A stretch of DNA of 64,000 nucleotides from a virus, in the IMG/VR virus record IMGVR_UViG_3300023301_000007, positions 1 through 64,000 of that record. One strand, given 5' to 3'. Positions 49,523-57,453 of the stretch are shown piece by piece (within the stretch, counting starts at the first letter, position 1; each line of letters opens with the position of its first letter). A model generated the notes under the pieces. That model saw only the letters and a list, made by a program, of their open reading frames with translations, searched no databases and was not told the origin of the DNA. A program made the position numbers and the translations under genes.

Positions 49523-50711
49523 TGTTCTCCTCCAACATCATATCAAGTCTTGTGGCAACCATAGTTCTAATCCTTGCCCATCGGTCTTTTTCTGGTAGTT
49601 CTTCAATGTTTGTTTCTTCTGGTAGTTCTTCAATGTTTGTTTCTTCTGGTATATCATACACACCACAATACAAGTTCATTAGACTGTCTTTGTATTCGCT
49701 ATAATTTACTTTTTTCTCGCCAAGCTCAACATCAGAAATATGGTCAAGTGTATATCGTTCTTGCTTAGCCTTTGCGTACTGTTTATATAATGCCATATAG
49801 TCTAAATGAGTAAGACCAAAGATATTATATTCTAATGATGGTGCTCGCTTGTTTTCTTTAATAACGTTCTTACCGTATGCACTAAATGGACTTAGTTTAT
49901 TAGTAACAGCGTTACCTACAATCTTTCTAGCGCGAGTTACAAGATATGGTATATCAAATAACACACCAAACCAACTAGTGATAAAGTCAAACTGTTCGTC
50001 TACAAAAACGTTGATAAATGCCGTAATCAGTTCTTTCTCATTTCTACATTGTAGATACTCAATATCCGATTTTCCAGTATACCCTTTTAATCCAAGTCCG
50101 CCTGTTTTAACAATGTTATGTCCAACGATAACTTGATAGGTGATACTAAGAATTTCAGCAATTGCATCCTCGGGTTTCGGAAAGCCGATGTTCTGGTCAG
50201 CATACGTAGAGTCTTTATACCAAACCATTTTTTTATAGAACGGGTCCATCACTTTAATATCAGCAAGATTATCGAAGTTTTTAATTTGTTTGTAAAATGC
50301 TTCTTTAGTTGGACCCTTACCTTCTTTATATACAACGGTGTCGAAATTCGTATATGTAAAACCATCACCATGATTAACTTCAATATCAAAGGATATCGTT
50401 TTATACAAAGGTTCGTCCACGCTTACTTCTTCATACTCCTTTGATATAAATTGCTGTATAGGTGAAGTGTTTCCGAATATATTTTCCATTTGGTTGTTGT
50501 GTACGAAATCATTAAGCTTATATATAGTATCAAATTCGATACGTTTTAACTTGTCACCATACAAACTAATATAGTCTCCACTTATACTTTTTGTGAATAG
50601 TTCATATGGATAGTTTTTTACAATCTCAATATGACGTTCACCATCTTGTATATAACGATGAAACAGCGTGTCGCCCATTGTTCCCACGAACGTATAATAC
50701 CGCTTACTCAT
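49512..50711 (-). CDS. 43: DNA polymerase, N-terminal part (NTD and exonuclease)
   Basis: 399 residues. Exonuclease motif I lies in KTISFDIEVNHGDGF (FDIE) and motif II in FDFITSWFGVLFDIPYL; the segment YTLDHISDVELGEKKV follows. It ends in a 50-residue extension with two PEETNIEEL repeats and a charged tail. The exonuclease motif III is on the next fragment, about 5.5 kb downstream at 43279-44001, so even the proofreading site is split between two proteins. Confidence 0.85.
   Translation of the reverse strand: MSKRYYTFVGTMGDTLFHRYIQDGERHIEIVKNYPYELFTKSISGDYISLYGDKLKRIEFDTIYKLNDFVHNNQMENIFGNTSPIQQFISKEYEEVSVDEPLYKTISFDIEVNHGDGFTYTNFDTVVYKEGKGPTKEAFYKQIKNFDNLADIKVMDPFYKKMVWYKDSTYADQNIGFPKPEDAIAEILSITYQVIVGHNIVKTGGLGLKGYTGKSDIEYLQCRNEKELITAFINVFVDEQFDFITSWFGVLFDIPYLVTRARKIVGNAVTNKLSPFSAYGKNVIKENKRAPSLEYNIFGLTHLDYMALYKQYAKAKQERYTLDHISDVELGEKKVNYSEYKDSLMNLYCGVYDIPEETNIEELPEETNIEELPEKDRWARIRTMVATRLDMMLEENNDI
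49594..49647 (-). repeat. 27-bp exact tandem repeat in polymerase N fragment
   Basis: Two identical 27-bp units (49594-49620 and 49621-49647) encode the doubled PEETNIEEL in the C-terminal extension. An in-frame, recent duplication. Confidence 0.9.
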
Positions 50712-50749
50712 TTATAATCCTTAATAGTTAACAGATATACAATTATCAT

Positions 50750-51250
50750 TTAGTCGAACAGATTCTCATTCCATTCACGATGCCCTTCCCTAAATGCCAT
50801 ATTCGATTGTGTTTCTCGAACAGAAACTCTATAGCACCACACATTTTTAGCAACTTCTTTACCAAACGCTTCTTCGATAAAAATACCGTTAATGTACTTG
50901 TACACGAAGTCAGCGATTGATTCACAACCAGTATGCTCAACTTCAGTAATTTTAGCAATACCTAGTTCACCTAATGCTTTAATTTGGTTGTACATTGGGT
51001 CATCACTACTTAGCAATAAAGTATGGTCAAACCATTCCTCCAACTTTTCTTTAAGTGGTTTCAAACCACCGTATTCTACTTGTCCCCAATTACGTGTATC
51101 TAATTCATTTGAACCAAAATATAATTTAAAACTAAAACTATATCCATGTATTTTATTACAGTGTGAATCGGCCCTCCATTGTCTGTATGCACACGGAAAA
51201 GCATCGACATATTCTTTCGTGACTGTGTATTTGTAATTTATGTTATTCAC
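50750..51250 (-). CDS. queD: QueD-like 6-carboxytetrahydropterin synthase
   Basis: 166 residues of the PTPS/QueD family: HCNKIHGYSFSFKLYF holds zinc-ligand histidines, and GCESIADFVYKYING and YRVSVRETQSNMA are family motifs. QueD makes 6-carboxytetrahydropterin on the way to preQ0. Phages use this pathway for 7-deazaguanine DNA modification or queuosine. No other pathway gene is seen in this window. It lies 38 bp upstream of the polymerase N fragment. Confidence 0.85.
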   Translation of the reverse strand: MNNINYKYTVTKEYVDAFPCAYRQWRADSHCNKIHGYSFSFKLYFGSNELDTRNWGQVEYGGLKPLKEKLEEWFDHTLLLSSDDPMYNQIKALGELGIAKITEVEHTGCESIADFVYKYINGIFIEEAFGKEVAKNVWCYRVSVRETQSNMAFREGHREWNENLFD

Positions 51251-51424
51251 TTATTATCTCCCATTCTGTTAGTTTTTTATCGTTAACTTTTTTCATAATT
51301 TGATATCTGTTAATATTAGTTGCCTGTACACATTCACTTGTTGACACACAAACCAATATGGTGTTTTTACCTTTATGCCTGTTGTTGGTGCTATACCTTT
51401 TACAAACTCACCATTATTATACAC
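51243..51424 (-). other. Remnant or tiny coupled ORFs upstream of queD
   Basis: A 43-codon frame with a GTG start (51293-51424: MYNNGEFVKG, then TGIKVKTPYWFVCQQ) overlaps an ATG for a 17-codon frame (51243-51296), which overlaps the queD start. The coding signal is good but no proper start is seen, so this may be a frameshifted remnant. The rest of 51425-51526 holds nothing clear. Confidence 0.35.
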
Positions 51425-51526
51425 TGTTTTGTATCATATTTTCACACCTTTTAATTGATTAGTTAATGCTTATATATAGTAATGCAAAACACGCCTAATG
51501 TAAAGTAAACGTATATCATTAAAACT

Positions 51527-51731
51527 ATTACAAATCTTTACTTGACAATGCTTGACAGGGGTGTTATTCTATCATTTATACAATATGCTTAAGAAATTCT
51601 CTATACCCTATGCCTCTGGGATATATATATGTTTTATATGCATTCGATAATAATAGTAATGATGCATAACCAAATAGTATAATGTTTTATAGTATAGAAG
51701 TATGGTCACTCTCAAATGTTAAGTGCCAATA
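51527..51731. repeat. Long-range inverted repeat, copy B
   Basis: Reverse complement of copy A (11701-11902): 51527-51633 (107 bp, one mismatch) and 51664-51731 (68 bp, identical). On the plus strand it has TTGACA at 51542 and 51552, with TATTCT or TTTATA about 17 bp downstream, so its promoter points right, toward the early plus-strand genes. No ORF fits. Confidence 0.85.
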
Positions 51732-51816
51732 ATTGATAATACGCTTTATTTGAGTGATTAGCTACAAAAACAAGCTATAATAAGCTATATTTGAGTGATT
51801 AGCTATATAGTATAAC

Positions 51817-51848
51817 GCGAAGCTAATGAAGATGCGAAAGCATCGAAT
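51817..51848 (+). other. Hairpin with GAAA loop, paired with a covarying hairpin near copy A
   Basis: GATGC-GAAA-GCATC forms a 5-bp stem with a GNRA loop at 51831-51844. The matching place near copy A (about 11628-11640) has GACGC-GA-GCGTC: the stem bases differ but still pair. It lies just beyond the inverted repeat in both copies. Confidence 0.4.
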
Positions 51849-51853
51849 ATAAG

Positions 51854-51936
51854 TTGACAACACATAATATTATTGTTATAGTTATTGAGTAGTTCGGAAA
51901 GGCAGTTTAAACAAATTTATATTATTGGAGTCTAAA
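51854..51936 (+). promoter_or_regulatory. Strong promoter with leader cassette
   Basis: TTGACA at 51854-51859, a 17-bp spacer, TATAGT at 51877-51882 with extended TG. The leader TGAGTAGTTCGGAAAGGCAG and ATATTATTGGAG is repeated at 52213-52297. Confidence 0.85.
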
Positions 51937-52200
51937 ATGAGTATTATCAAATTGGTTAGTAAATGTCTAAATGAGTATGGTCTACTATTCACATATAAGC
52001 ACACAGGCTTACATACAATAACAATTAGTGATGGTATAACTTTACGTATCAATAATGATGGGAAATATATTGCATTTTATTACTATGGTTTAAGAGAAGA
52101 ACAAAGAAAAAACGAAACTGGTATTACTAAAGAAGATATACAATTTATACTTGATGATGCAATGCGCGTTAAACGCATTTATGAAGATTTTGTAAGTTAG
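51937..52200 (+). CDS. Unknown protein, 87 aa
   Basis: I chose ATG 51937 after ATATTATTGGAGTC. It begins MSIIKLVSKCLNEYGLLFT. First gene behind a consensus promoter, hence likely early. No family recognised. Confidence 0.6.
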   Translation: MSIIKLVSKCLNEYGLLFTYKHTGLHTITISDGITLRINNDGKYIAFYYYGLREEQRKNETGITKEDIQFILDDAMRVKRIYEDFVS

Positions 52201-52212
52201 TGTAATAATCAC

Positions 52213-52297
52213 TTGACCTGTTCGTCATATATTGTTATAGTTATTGAGTAGTTCGGAAAGGCAGTTTAAACAAATTTACATTATTGGAGTAATTATT
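52213..52297 (+). promoter_or_regulatory. Second copy of promoter-leader cassette
   Basis: TTGACC at 52213-52218, a 17-bp spacer, TATAGT at 52236-52241; the leader from 52242 is identical over ~45 nt to 51883-51930. Confidence 0.85.
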
Positions 52298-52567
52298 ATG
52301 AGAGCATATCCACTAGTAAGAAACGTTATCATTGTAAACGAAGAAATTAACGGACTTGATACGGTAAAGGTTGATTTCACTCTAAGTTATGATTGTAATC
52401 CGTTTGATGCAGAAATGGTTGGTACTAATGTTAATACTGACGGAGCAGGATTTATTGAATTCAATAACTTTATAATTGATGATGTTGATAGCGTCAGTGA
52501 GGAGGACGAAGCCATTATCTTTAAAATATTACGTAAAGAAATCATGCAAGCGTTCACAGTCACATAA
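52298..52567 (+). CDS. Unknown protein, 89 aa
   Basis: ATG 52298 follows TTATTGGAGTAATT. It begins MRAYPLVRNVIIVNEEINGL and is acidic. No family recognised. Confidence 0.6.
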   Translation: MRAYPLVRNVIIVNEEINGLDTVKVDFTLSYDCNPFDAEMVGTNVNTDGAGFIEFNNFIIDDVDSVSEEDEAIIFKILRKEIMQAFTVT

Positions 52568-52612
52568 AGCTTGTTATGAGACATGCTAATTTGACAACAA
52601 GGAAAAACGGTT

Positions 52613-53038
52613 ATGACTAGTTTAAAGGCGCAATTGCCTATAAAACCAAAGTTCTCGCAAGTGTCAGAGAAAACTGGTAAAGTGTTTAATGATATGACTA
52701 AGGATATCAGTAAGAAAAACTTAAGAACTTTTGACAGTACCACTATTGGTAGTGACGGTGAAAAAGTATATATGTACACCAAGGGCGACTCTATCATGCA
52801 AGCGGCACATTCACGTGGTGGGGTTATTATAGAAGTCCGGTTTCCAACTGCTAATGCGGTTGATAGAGTAAGTGGATGGAATAAACATGCAAAGCGGAAA
52901 TTCATGGTTGTTTATGATAATAGTAAACCTTACGCTGTTATCGGTTCTGGTAATAATGTTGATAGTATTTCCCATGTAGAACTTGATAAAGATGCTTGGT
53001 ACACAGTTGATGAATTAGTATCGCGATGTAAAATGTAA
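52613..53038 (+). CDS. Unknown protein, paralogue of 53166 gene, no targeting leader
   Basis: 141 residues. SEKTGKVFNDMTKDISKK, FDSTTIGSDGEKVYMY, TANAVDRVSGWN and SKPYAVIGSGNN match the 53166 product across the length. It begins MTSLKAQLPIKPKFSQ with no FxEYLNE-type leader, unlike its paralogue. Function unknown. Confidence 0.65.
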   Translation: MTSLKAQLPIKPKFSQVSEKTGKVFNDMTKDISKKNLRTFDSTTIGSDGEKVYMYTKGDSIMQAAHSRGGVIIEVRFPTANAVDRVSGWNKHAKRKFMVVYDNSKPYAVIGSGNNVDSISHVELDKDAWYTVDELVSRCKM

Positions 53039-53073
53039 TAAGGTAACTATAGTATGGTAGATGATATATATCC

Positions 53074-53107
53074 GCGCTTAATTATAAAACATAGTTAAGC
53101 GCTTTTT
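53074..53107 (+). terminator. Rho-independent terminator
   Basis: An 8-bp stem GCGCTTAA (53074-53081) with TTAAGCGC (53095-53102), then TTTTT. Confidence 0.75.
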
Positions 53108-53112
53108 GTTGG

Positions 53113-53141
53113 TTGTAAATATATTATCTATGCTGTATAAT
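53113..53141 (+). promoter_or_regulatory. Candidate promoter
   Basis: TTGTAA at 53113-53118, a 17-bp spacer, TATAAT at 53136-53141, upstream of the gene at 53166. Confidence 0.6.
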
Positions 53142-53165
53142 ACAGTTATAGACAAAGGATATATG

Positions 53166-53615
53166 ATGATTAACACTTTTGAGCAATATTTGAATGAGGC
53201 TAAGCAGTTGCCAAACCATACTGCTCCATCAGAAGTTTCTAAAAAAGCAGGTAATGTTTTTGATTCTATGGCAAACGGTATTTATAAGAAAACTGTTGCT
53301 AAATTTGACAGTACAGTAATTGAAGACCGTGGCGAAATTGTTTATATGTTTGCTAATAGAAAACCTATCATGGCGGCATATAAATCAGAAACTGGTGCCA
53401 GTGTTGAATTTTGCTTTTCTAGCTCAACTGCCGTTGATAGATGTGCAGGTTGGAATTTGTGGAATGGTCGTGAATTTGAGGTTGTATATTCAAACGGCAA
53501 ACCATATGCGGTAGTGGGTAGCGACTATAACAAACCAGAGTTATTAACACACGTCGAGTTAAGTAAAACGAAGTGGTACGACGAAAGTACGTTAGAAGAT
53601 ATCTGTAAAATGTAA
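53166..53615 (+). CDS. Unknown protein with capsid-targeting-like N-terminus
   Basis: 149 residues beginning MINTFEQYLNEAKQLPNH; FEQYLNE|A is almost the T4 internal-protein leader with the L-N-E cut site. The body is homologous to the 52613 protein, which lacks the leader. So the same fold seems to exist in a packaged and a cytoplasmic form. The start is 53166 or the ATG just before it; AAAGGAT is upstream. Packaging is inferred. Confidence 0.7.
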   Translation: MINTFEQYLNEAKQLPNHTAPSEVSKKAGNVFDSMANGIYKKTVAKFDSTVIEDRGEIVYMFANRKPIMAAYKSETGASVEFCFSSSTAVDRCAGWNLWNGREFEVVYSNGKPYAVVGSDYNKPELLTHVELSKTKWYDESTLEDICKM

Positions 53616-53635
53616 CATTAAATAAGTATAAAACT

Positions 53636-53667
53636 AAAAGCGATATAGCTTATGTTATATCGCTTTT
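53636..53667. terminator. Bidirectional terminator
   Basis: A 12-bp stem AAAAGCGATATA (53636-53647) with its complement (53656-53667) and an 8-nt loop. Confidence 0.75.
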
Positions 53668-53804
53668 CGGGTTGACTAATTTTTGGTTATATGTTAAATT
53701 ACTATGTAAATACGCACATAATCAATTACTATGAATGCCTTTGTCAATTCAACCCAAACTATAAAAATATTTCTTTTAGTAAATACAATAAAAAGGAATA
53801 TAAA

Positions 53805-54794
53805 ATGGTTTACTACACTTACGAGATACAGTGCAATACAACAAACAAGCGTTATATAGGTTCGCGCATTACTGCAAACAGAGTTGATATTTTAGACGGG
53901 TACTACACATCATCAAAAGTAGTTGCGCTATTAATAGAAAAACATGGCATTGATAATTTTAGTGTGATAGGAACTAAACTACACGACACACAAAAAGAAG
54001 CGATTAAATATGAAAATATCCTGTTACTGAACGCTAAAAACAATAGGCATAAGTACTTAAATATTAATTTTAGCAGTAGTGTTAATGGAGCAGTAATTAA
54101 AACACAAAGCCATATAAAGATTACTAATACGAAAACAAACGAATGTATATACTACCCTAAAAATGTTTCGCTGCCAAAAGGGTGGATAAAAGGTACTAAC
54201 TGCAAACCACCTTCGAGAAAAGGGTTTAAGACGTATTATAATACTGAAACAGGTATTACACAGATACTTGGGCCACATGATGATAAAGTTGGTTACGTGC
54301 AAATTACAGCTTATAAAAAGCTATTAAAAAATAAAATGAAATCTCAAAGGGGTATACGATGCGTATGGATAACAAATGGTACCAGTAACACTAAAATATA
54401 CAAAGATGAGAAACCAAGAAAAGAATGGTGGTTTGGTAAAACGTCTAAGGCAACAAAGCATATTATAACAAACGGATATGAATCTAAGTGGACCAAACGT
54501 ACTGATGAAATTCCAGATGGATGGAAGAAAGGAAAACATTATAAAACGTTTAGTACTAAAGGTATGATTAGAATAACTGACGGATTATCAAACAAAATGA
54601 TAAACTCCAGTGAAAAAGTACCGGAAGGATGGTTTAAGGGCAAAGCAAGTAAAAAAATATACATATATGATAATGTCACGTTTTTAAACAGAAAATTATT
54701 ACTAGAGTATCTTAATATATCTGCCAACACGTTTAACTACAATCAATTAAAAAATAAATACGATGGTATACTAGTCGTCAAGGAAAATATATGA
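53805..54794 (+). CDS. GIY-YIG homing endonuclease with repeated GW modules
   Basis: About 329 residues. The GIY-YIG-type nuclease domain lies at the start (VYYTYEIQ, NKRYIGSR, ENILLLNAKNN). The rest has at least four units of the form (R/K)xxxTNGxxNxxI...PxGWxKG: ITNTKTNE...LPKGWIKG, ITNGTSN...KEWWFGK, ITNGYES...IPDGWKKGK, ITDGLSN...VPEGWFKGK. These repeats probably read DNA. I chose ATG 53805 after AAAAGGAAT. It lies directly upstream of uvsW with a 4-bp overlap, typical of a free-standing homing gene. Confidence 0.8.
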   Translation: MVYYTYEIQCNTTNKRYIGSRITANRVDILDGYYTSSKVVALLIEKHGIDNFSVIGTKLHDTQKEAIKYENILLLNAKNNRHKYLNINFSSSVNGAVIKTQSHIKITNTKTNECIYYPKNVSLPKGWIKGTNCKPPSRKGFKTYYNTETGITQILGPHDDKVGYVQITAYKKLLKNKMKSQRGIRCVWITNGTSNTKIYKDEKPRKEWWFGKTSKATKHIITNGYESKWTKRTDEIPDGWKKGKHYKTFSTKGMIRITDGLSNKMINSSEKVPEGWFKGKASKKIYIYDNVTFLNRKLLLEYLNISANTFNYNQLKNKYDGILVVKENI

Positions 54795-56566
54795 ATATAA
54801 AGATACACTACTATAATGAAATATATATGCGTATTGAAACTGAACGTAGCATTGAATATGAATTGCGTGATGAATTTTCATTTTTCGCAAACGGTTATAT
54901 GTATAATAATAAGTTCAAGAGTGGACAATGGGATGGTAAAATACGCTTGTATAACGGGCGCGACAAAACGTTATACGTTGGTTTACTATTTGATTTATAT
55001 AAGTTTGCTAAAAATAACGGCTATACAATCACTGTAAACGAGGATGATAAAAATCAATTCAAACCGTCCGTTGTACTTGATGACGCATGGATTGAGCGTT
55101 TTAATAATGGTATGTCTTTATATCCATTCAAAGAATATCAAGAAAAGGCTTTTATTCAGGCTATCAAATATAATAAAACGCTTATCCTAAGTCCAACAGG
55201 TAGTGGTAAGAGTTTCTTGTTATATGCTATCGTTCGTTACTTGATTGACTGTGGTCACGTGGGTGGTAAGAAGCGTATGCTCATTAACGTTCCAAATATT
55301 GGTTTAGTTACTCAATTACTATCGGACTTTAAAGAATACACCACTGATGGTTTTGATATCGAGAACTACATTACCCAAGCGGGTGGTGATAACGTTGAAG
55401 ATGATAGCAAACCAATTGTTATCAGTACGTGGCAGACTTCTATGCGTAAACCACAAGAATATTTTGAGAGTTTTACCGCATACGCGCTCGATGAAGCACA
55501 CCAAGCAACTGCTAAAGAAATCACCAACATTATTGACAAACTTGAATTTTGCAAGTTTAAAATCGGTATGACTGGCACACTTGACGGCACCTCAATGCAC
55601 GAATTAGAAATGAGAGCGCGGTTTGGTAAACTGTATAGAGCCGCAACTACTAAGCAATTGATGGATAGTGGTGACCTTGCTAAGCTTGCAATTGATGCTA
55701 GAGTTATAATGTATGGCGAGGACGATATCAAAGCGCTACACAAGGAGATACGTGGCAAAACAGCGGTATTAAAGTATAAGGCTGAGATTGATTATATCGT
55801 TGAACACGAAGGTCGTAACAAATATTTAATGGATACTGCATTTGCCACTGATAAAAATACATTGATGCTTTTTAACTATGTTGATAAACACGGTAAGGTT
55901 TTACTCGAGAAAATGATGCCTTTACAAGATGAACATTGCAAACGTGTATACTTCATATATGGTGGTGTTAAAGGCAACGAACGTGAAGAGATTCGACAAT
56001 TGCTTGATAAAAAGCCTCCTGTATGGTACGACATTTATGTAAGCGACAATGAATTTATTCGCATTCGTGGGTCAAAAACTATTACATTAACAGATGGTAA
56101 AACAGTAAGTGGTTACGATTTACAGCTTCACAAGAAATATGATATATGTAATGAATGGTTGAGGACTGTTATCGAGAACGAATTACATTACAATACCATT
56201 TCATATAATGACGAAGTAAATTACAAATCCACAAAAACTGTTGTTAAACGCGGGTCATGCATTTTGTTAGCGTCATATGGTACACTGACCGTGGGTATTA
56301 ATATTAAGAATTTACATACGTTATTATTATGTCACCCTGTTAAAGGTCAAATACGGTTATTACAAAGTATCGGGCGTATCCTACGTAAGACGAATGATAA
56401 AAATGAGGTAACACTTATTGATGTTGTTGATAACTTAGAAAAGAAAACCGCTAAGAAAACAAGCAAAAATACGCTACTAAAACAGTTTTTAACACGTTTA
56501 GAAATATACGAAAAGCAAGAGTTTGATTACAATATTAGTAAAGTATCATTAGAAAATAACCAATAG
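54791..56566 (+). CDS. uvsW: UvsW helicase (SF2), with an insertion
   Basis: 591 residues. Walker A SPTGSGKS (134-141), DEAH (234-237), motif III GMTGTL, motif V ASYGTLTVGINIKN and motif VI QSIGRILRK. The N-terminal ~100 residues match the UvsW DNA-binding domain. Compared with T4 UvsW (about 500 residues) there is an extra ~80-residue segment at about 409-489 inside the second RecA-like lobe. UvsW remodels forks and R-loops and dissolves branches made by UvsX. The 4-bp overlap with the homing gene suggests coupling. Confidence 0.9.
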   Translation: MNIKIHYYNEIYMRIETERSIEYELRDEFSFFANGYMYNNKFKSGQWDGKIRLYNGRDKTLYVGLLFDLYKFAKNNGYTITVNEDDKNQFKPSVVLDDAWIERFNNGMSLYPFKEYQEKAFIQAIKYNKTLILSPTGSGKSFLLYAIVRYLIDCGHVGGKKRMLINVPNIGLVTQLLSDFKEYTTDGFDIENYITQAGGDNVEDDSKPIVISTWQTSMRKPQEYFESFTAYALDEAHQATAKEITNIIDKLEFCKFKIGMTGTLDGTSMHELEMRARFGKLYRAATTKQLMDSGDLAKLAIDARVIMYGEDDIKALHKEIRGKTAVLKYKAEIDYIVEHEGRNKYLMDTAFATDKNTLMLFNYVDKHGKVLLEKMMPLQDEHCKRVYFIYGGVKGNEREEIRQLLDKKPPVWYDIYVSDNEFIRIRGSKTITLTDGKTVSGYDLQLHKKYDICNEWLRTVIENELHYNTISYNDEVNYKSTKTVVKRGSCILLASYGTLTVGINIKNLHTLLLCHPVKGQIRLLQSIGRILRKTNDKNEVTLIDVVDNLEKKTAKKTSKNTLLKQFLTRLEIYEKQEFDYNISKVSLENNQ

Positions 56567-56573
56567 GGCGTAT

Positions 56574-56927
56574 ATGAGTTTTAATATGGATAATTATAGT
56601 TTAGAAGACATCATTACTAATCTCTGGTGTGTGATTGATACTGTTACGGGTTTAACCCACATCGGTGTTTTAGTTAATGAGAGTGATAACACTACTATTG
56701 TGTTACACTGTCCGAGATGTGTTATTGAGAACGAAAAAACAAACCAAGTTGTGTTAACACAACCAATGTATATTGGGTCACCTAAAGGCGTTTTTAAGCT
56801 AAATTGCAATACTGCGAATATACAGTTTAGTCCATGTGATGAAGTGGTTGAAGCTTATATTAAATCATTAATGCAAGCAGAAGAATCGCTTAGTTCTGAT
56901 ATGTATACCATAGACGCAATACAATAA
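56574..56927 (+). CDS. Unknown protein between uvsW and gp55
   Basis: 117 residues beginning MSFNMDNYSLEDIITNLW. A beta-rich middle (IGVLVNESDNTTIVLHCPRC) suggests a small barrel. Tight spacing puts it in the uvsW-gp55 operon. No family recognised. Confidence 0.6.
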   Translation: MSFNMDNYSLEDIITNLWCVIDTVTGLTHIGVLVNESDNTTIVLHCPRCVIENEKTNQVVLTQPMYIGSPKGVFKLNCNTANIQFSPCDEVVEAYIKSLMQAEESLSSDMYTIDAIQ

Positions 56928-56940
56928 ATGAGGTATTATT

Positions 56941-57450
56941 TTGACAGTTAAAAGTGAAGAAAGGATTAGTGAAGTTACCGGTAAAAATGTTGTTGATTAT
57001 GTTGATAATGAAACGTTCACTGCTGCAATGCATGCATATGTTACCAGACAAAGTGAGCGTGAAGAAGCAGGTTTAACACGTGAAATGATACCTGATTACA
57101 TTGGTGCATGCATTCTAAAGATTGTTAACGGTTTAGGGTCACGTCCAAATTTCCGGAACTACACGTATCTTCCGGAAATGAAAGGTGACGCTACGGTAGC
57201 AGCAGTAAAAGCAGTACATAAATTTGATATTGAGCGCTGCAAAACTGGTGCATTTGGCTTTATCACTTTCTGCGCTTGGCGCTTCATGGTAAACCGTATT
57301 AAGATTGAGCATAAACAGCAATCCATTAAAGAAAGCATGATTATTGACCCAACCTTTGAATTTTATGAAACTATGGGACATAATGATGATGCTGTTAGTA
57401 TCGACAAAGAAAACAGCATTGATACATACTTCCAAGGAAAAATGAGATAA
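56941..57450 (+). CDS. 55: Late sigma factor, gp55-like
   Basis: 169 residues. YIGACILKIVNGLGSRPNFR, then YTYLPEMKGDATVAAVKAV, and FGFITFCAWRFMVNRIK match T4 gp55, the sigma-like factor that directs host RNA polymerase to late promoters. The start is TTG at 56941, 7 bp after GAGG; an ATG at 56927 is out of frame. T4 gp55 is 185 residues. Its presence fits the TAAATA-type motifs before structural genes in this window. Confidence 0.9.
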   Translation: MTVKSEERISEVTGKNVVDYVDNETFTAAMHAYVTRQSEREEAGLTREMIPDYIGACILKIVNGLGSRPNFRNYTYLPEMKGDATVAAVKAVHKFDIERCKTGAFGFITFCAWRFMVNRIKIEHKQQSIKESMIIDPTFEFYETMGHNDDAVSIDKENSIDTYFQGKMR

Positions 57451-57453
57451 ATT

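Noticed and set aside
49512-50711. Split intein at the polymerase break, because the extension begins with Cys after SLMNLY
   Set aside because: The extension (CGVYDIPEETNIEEL...) has no intein block A pattern, and the next fragment has no intein C-terminal HN motif.
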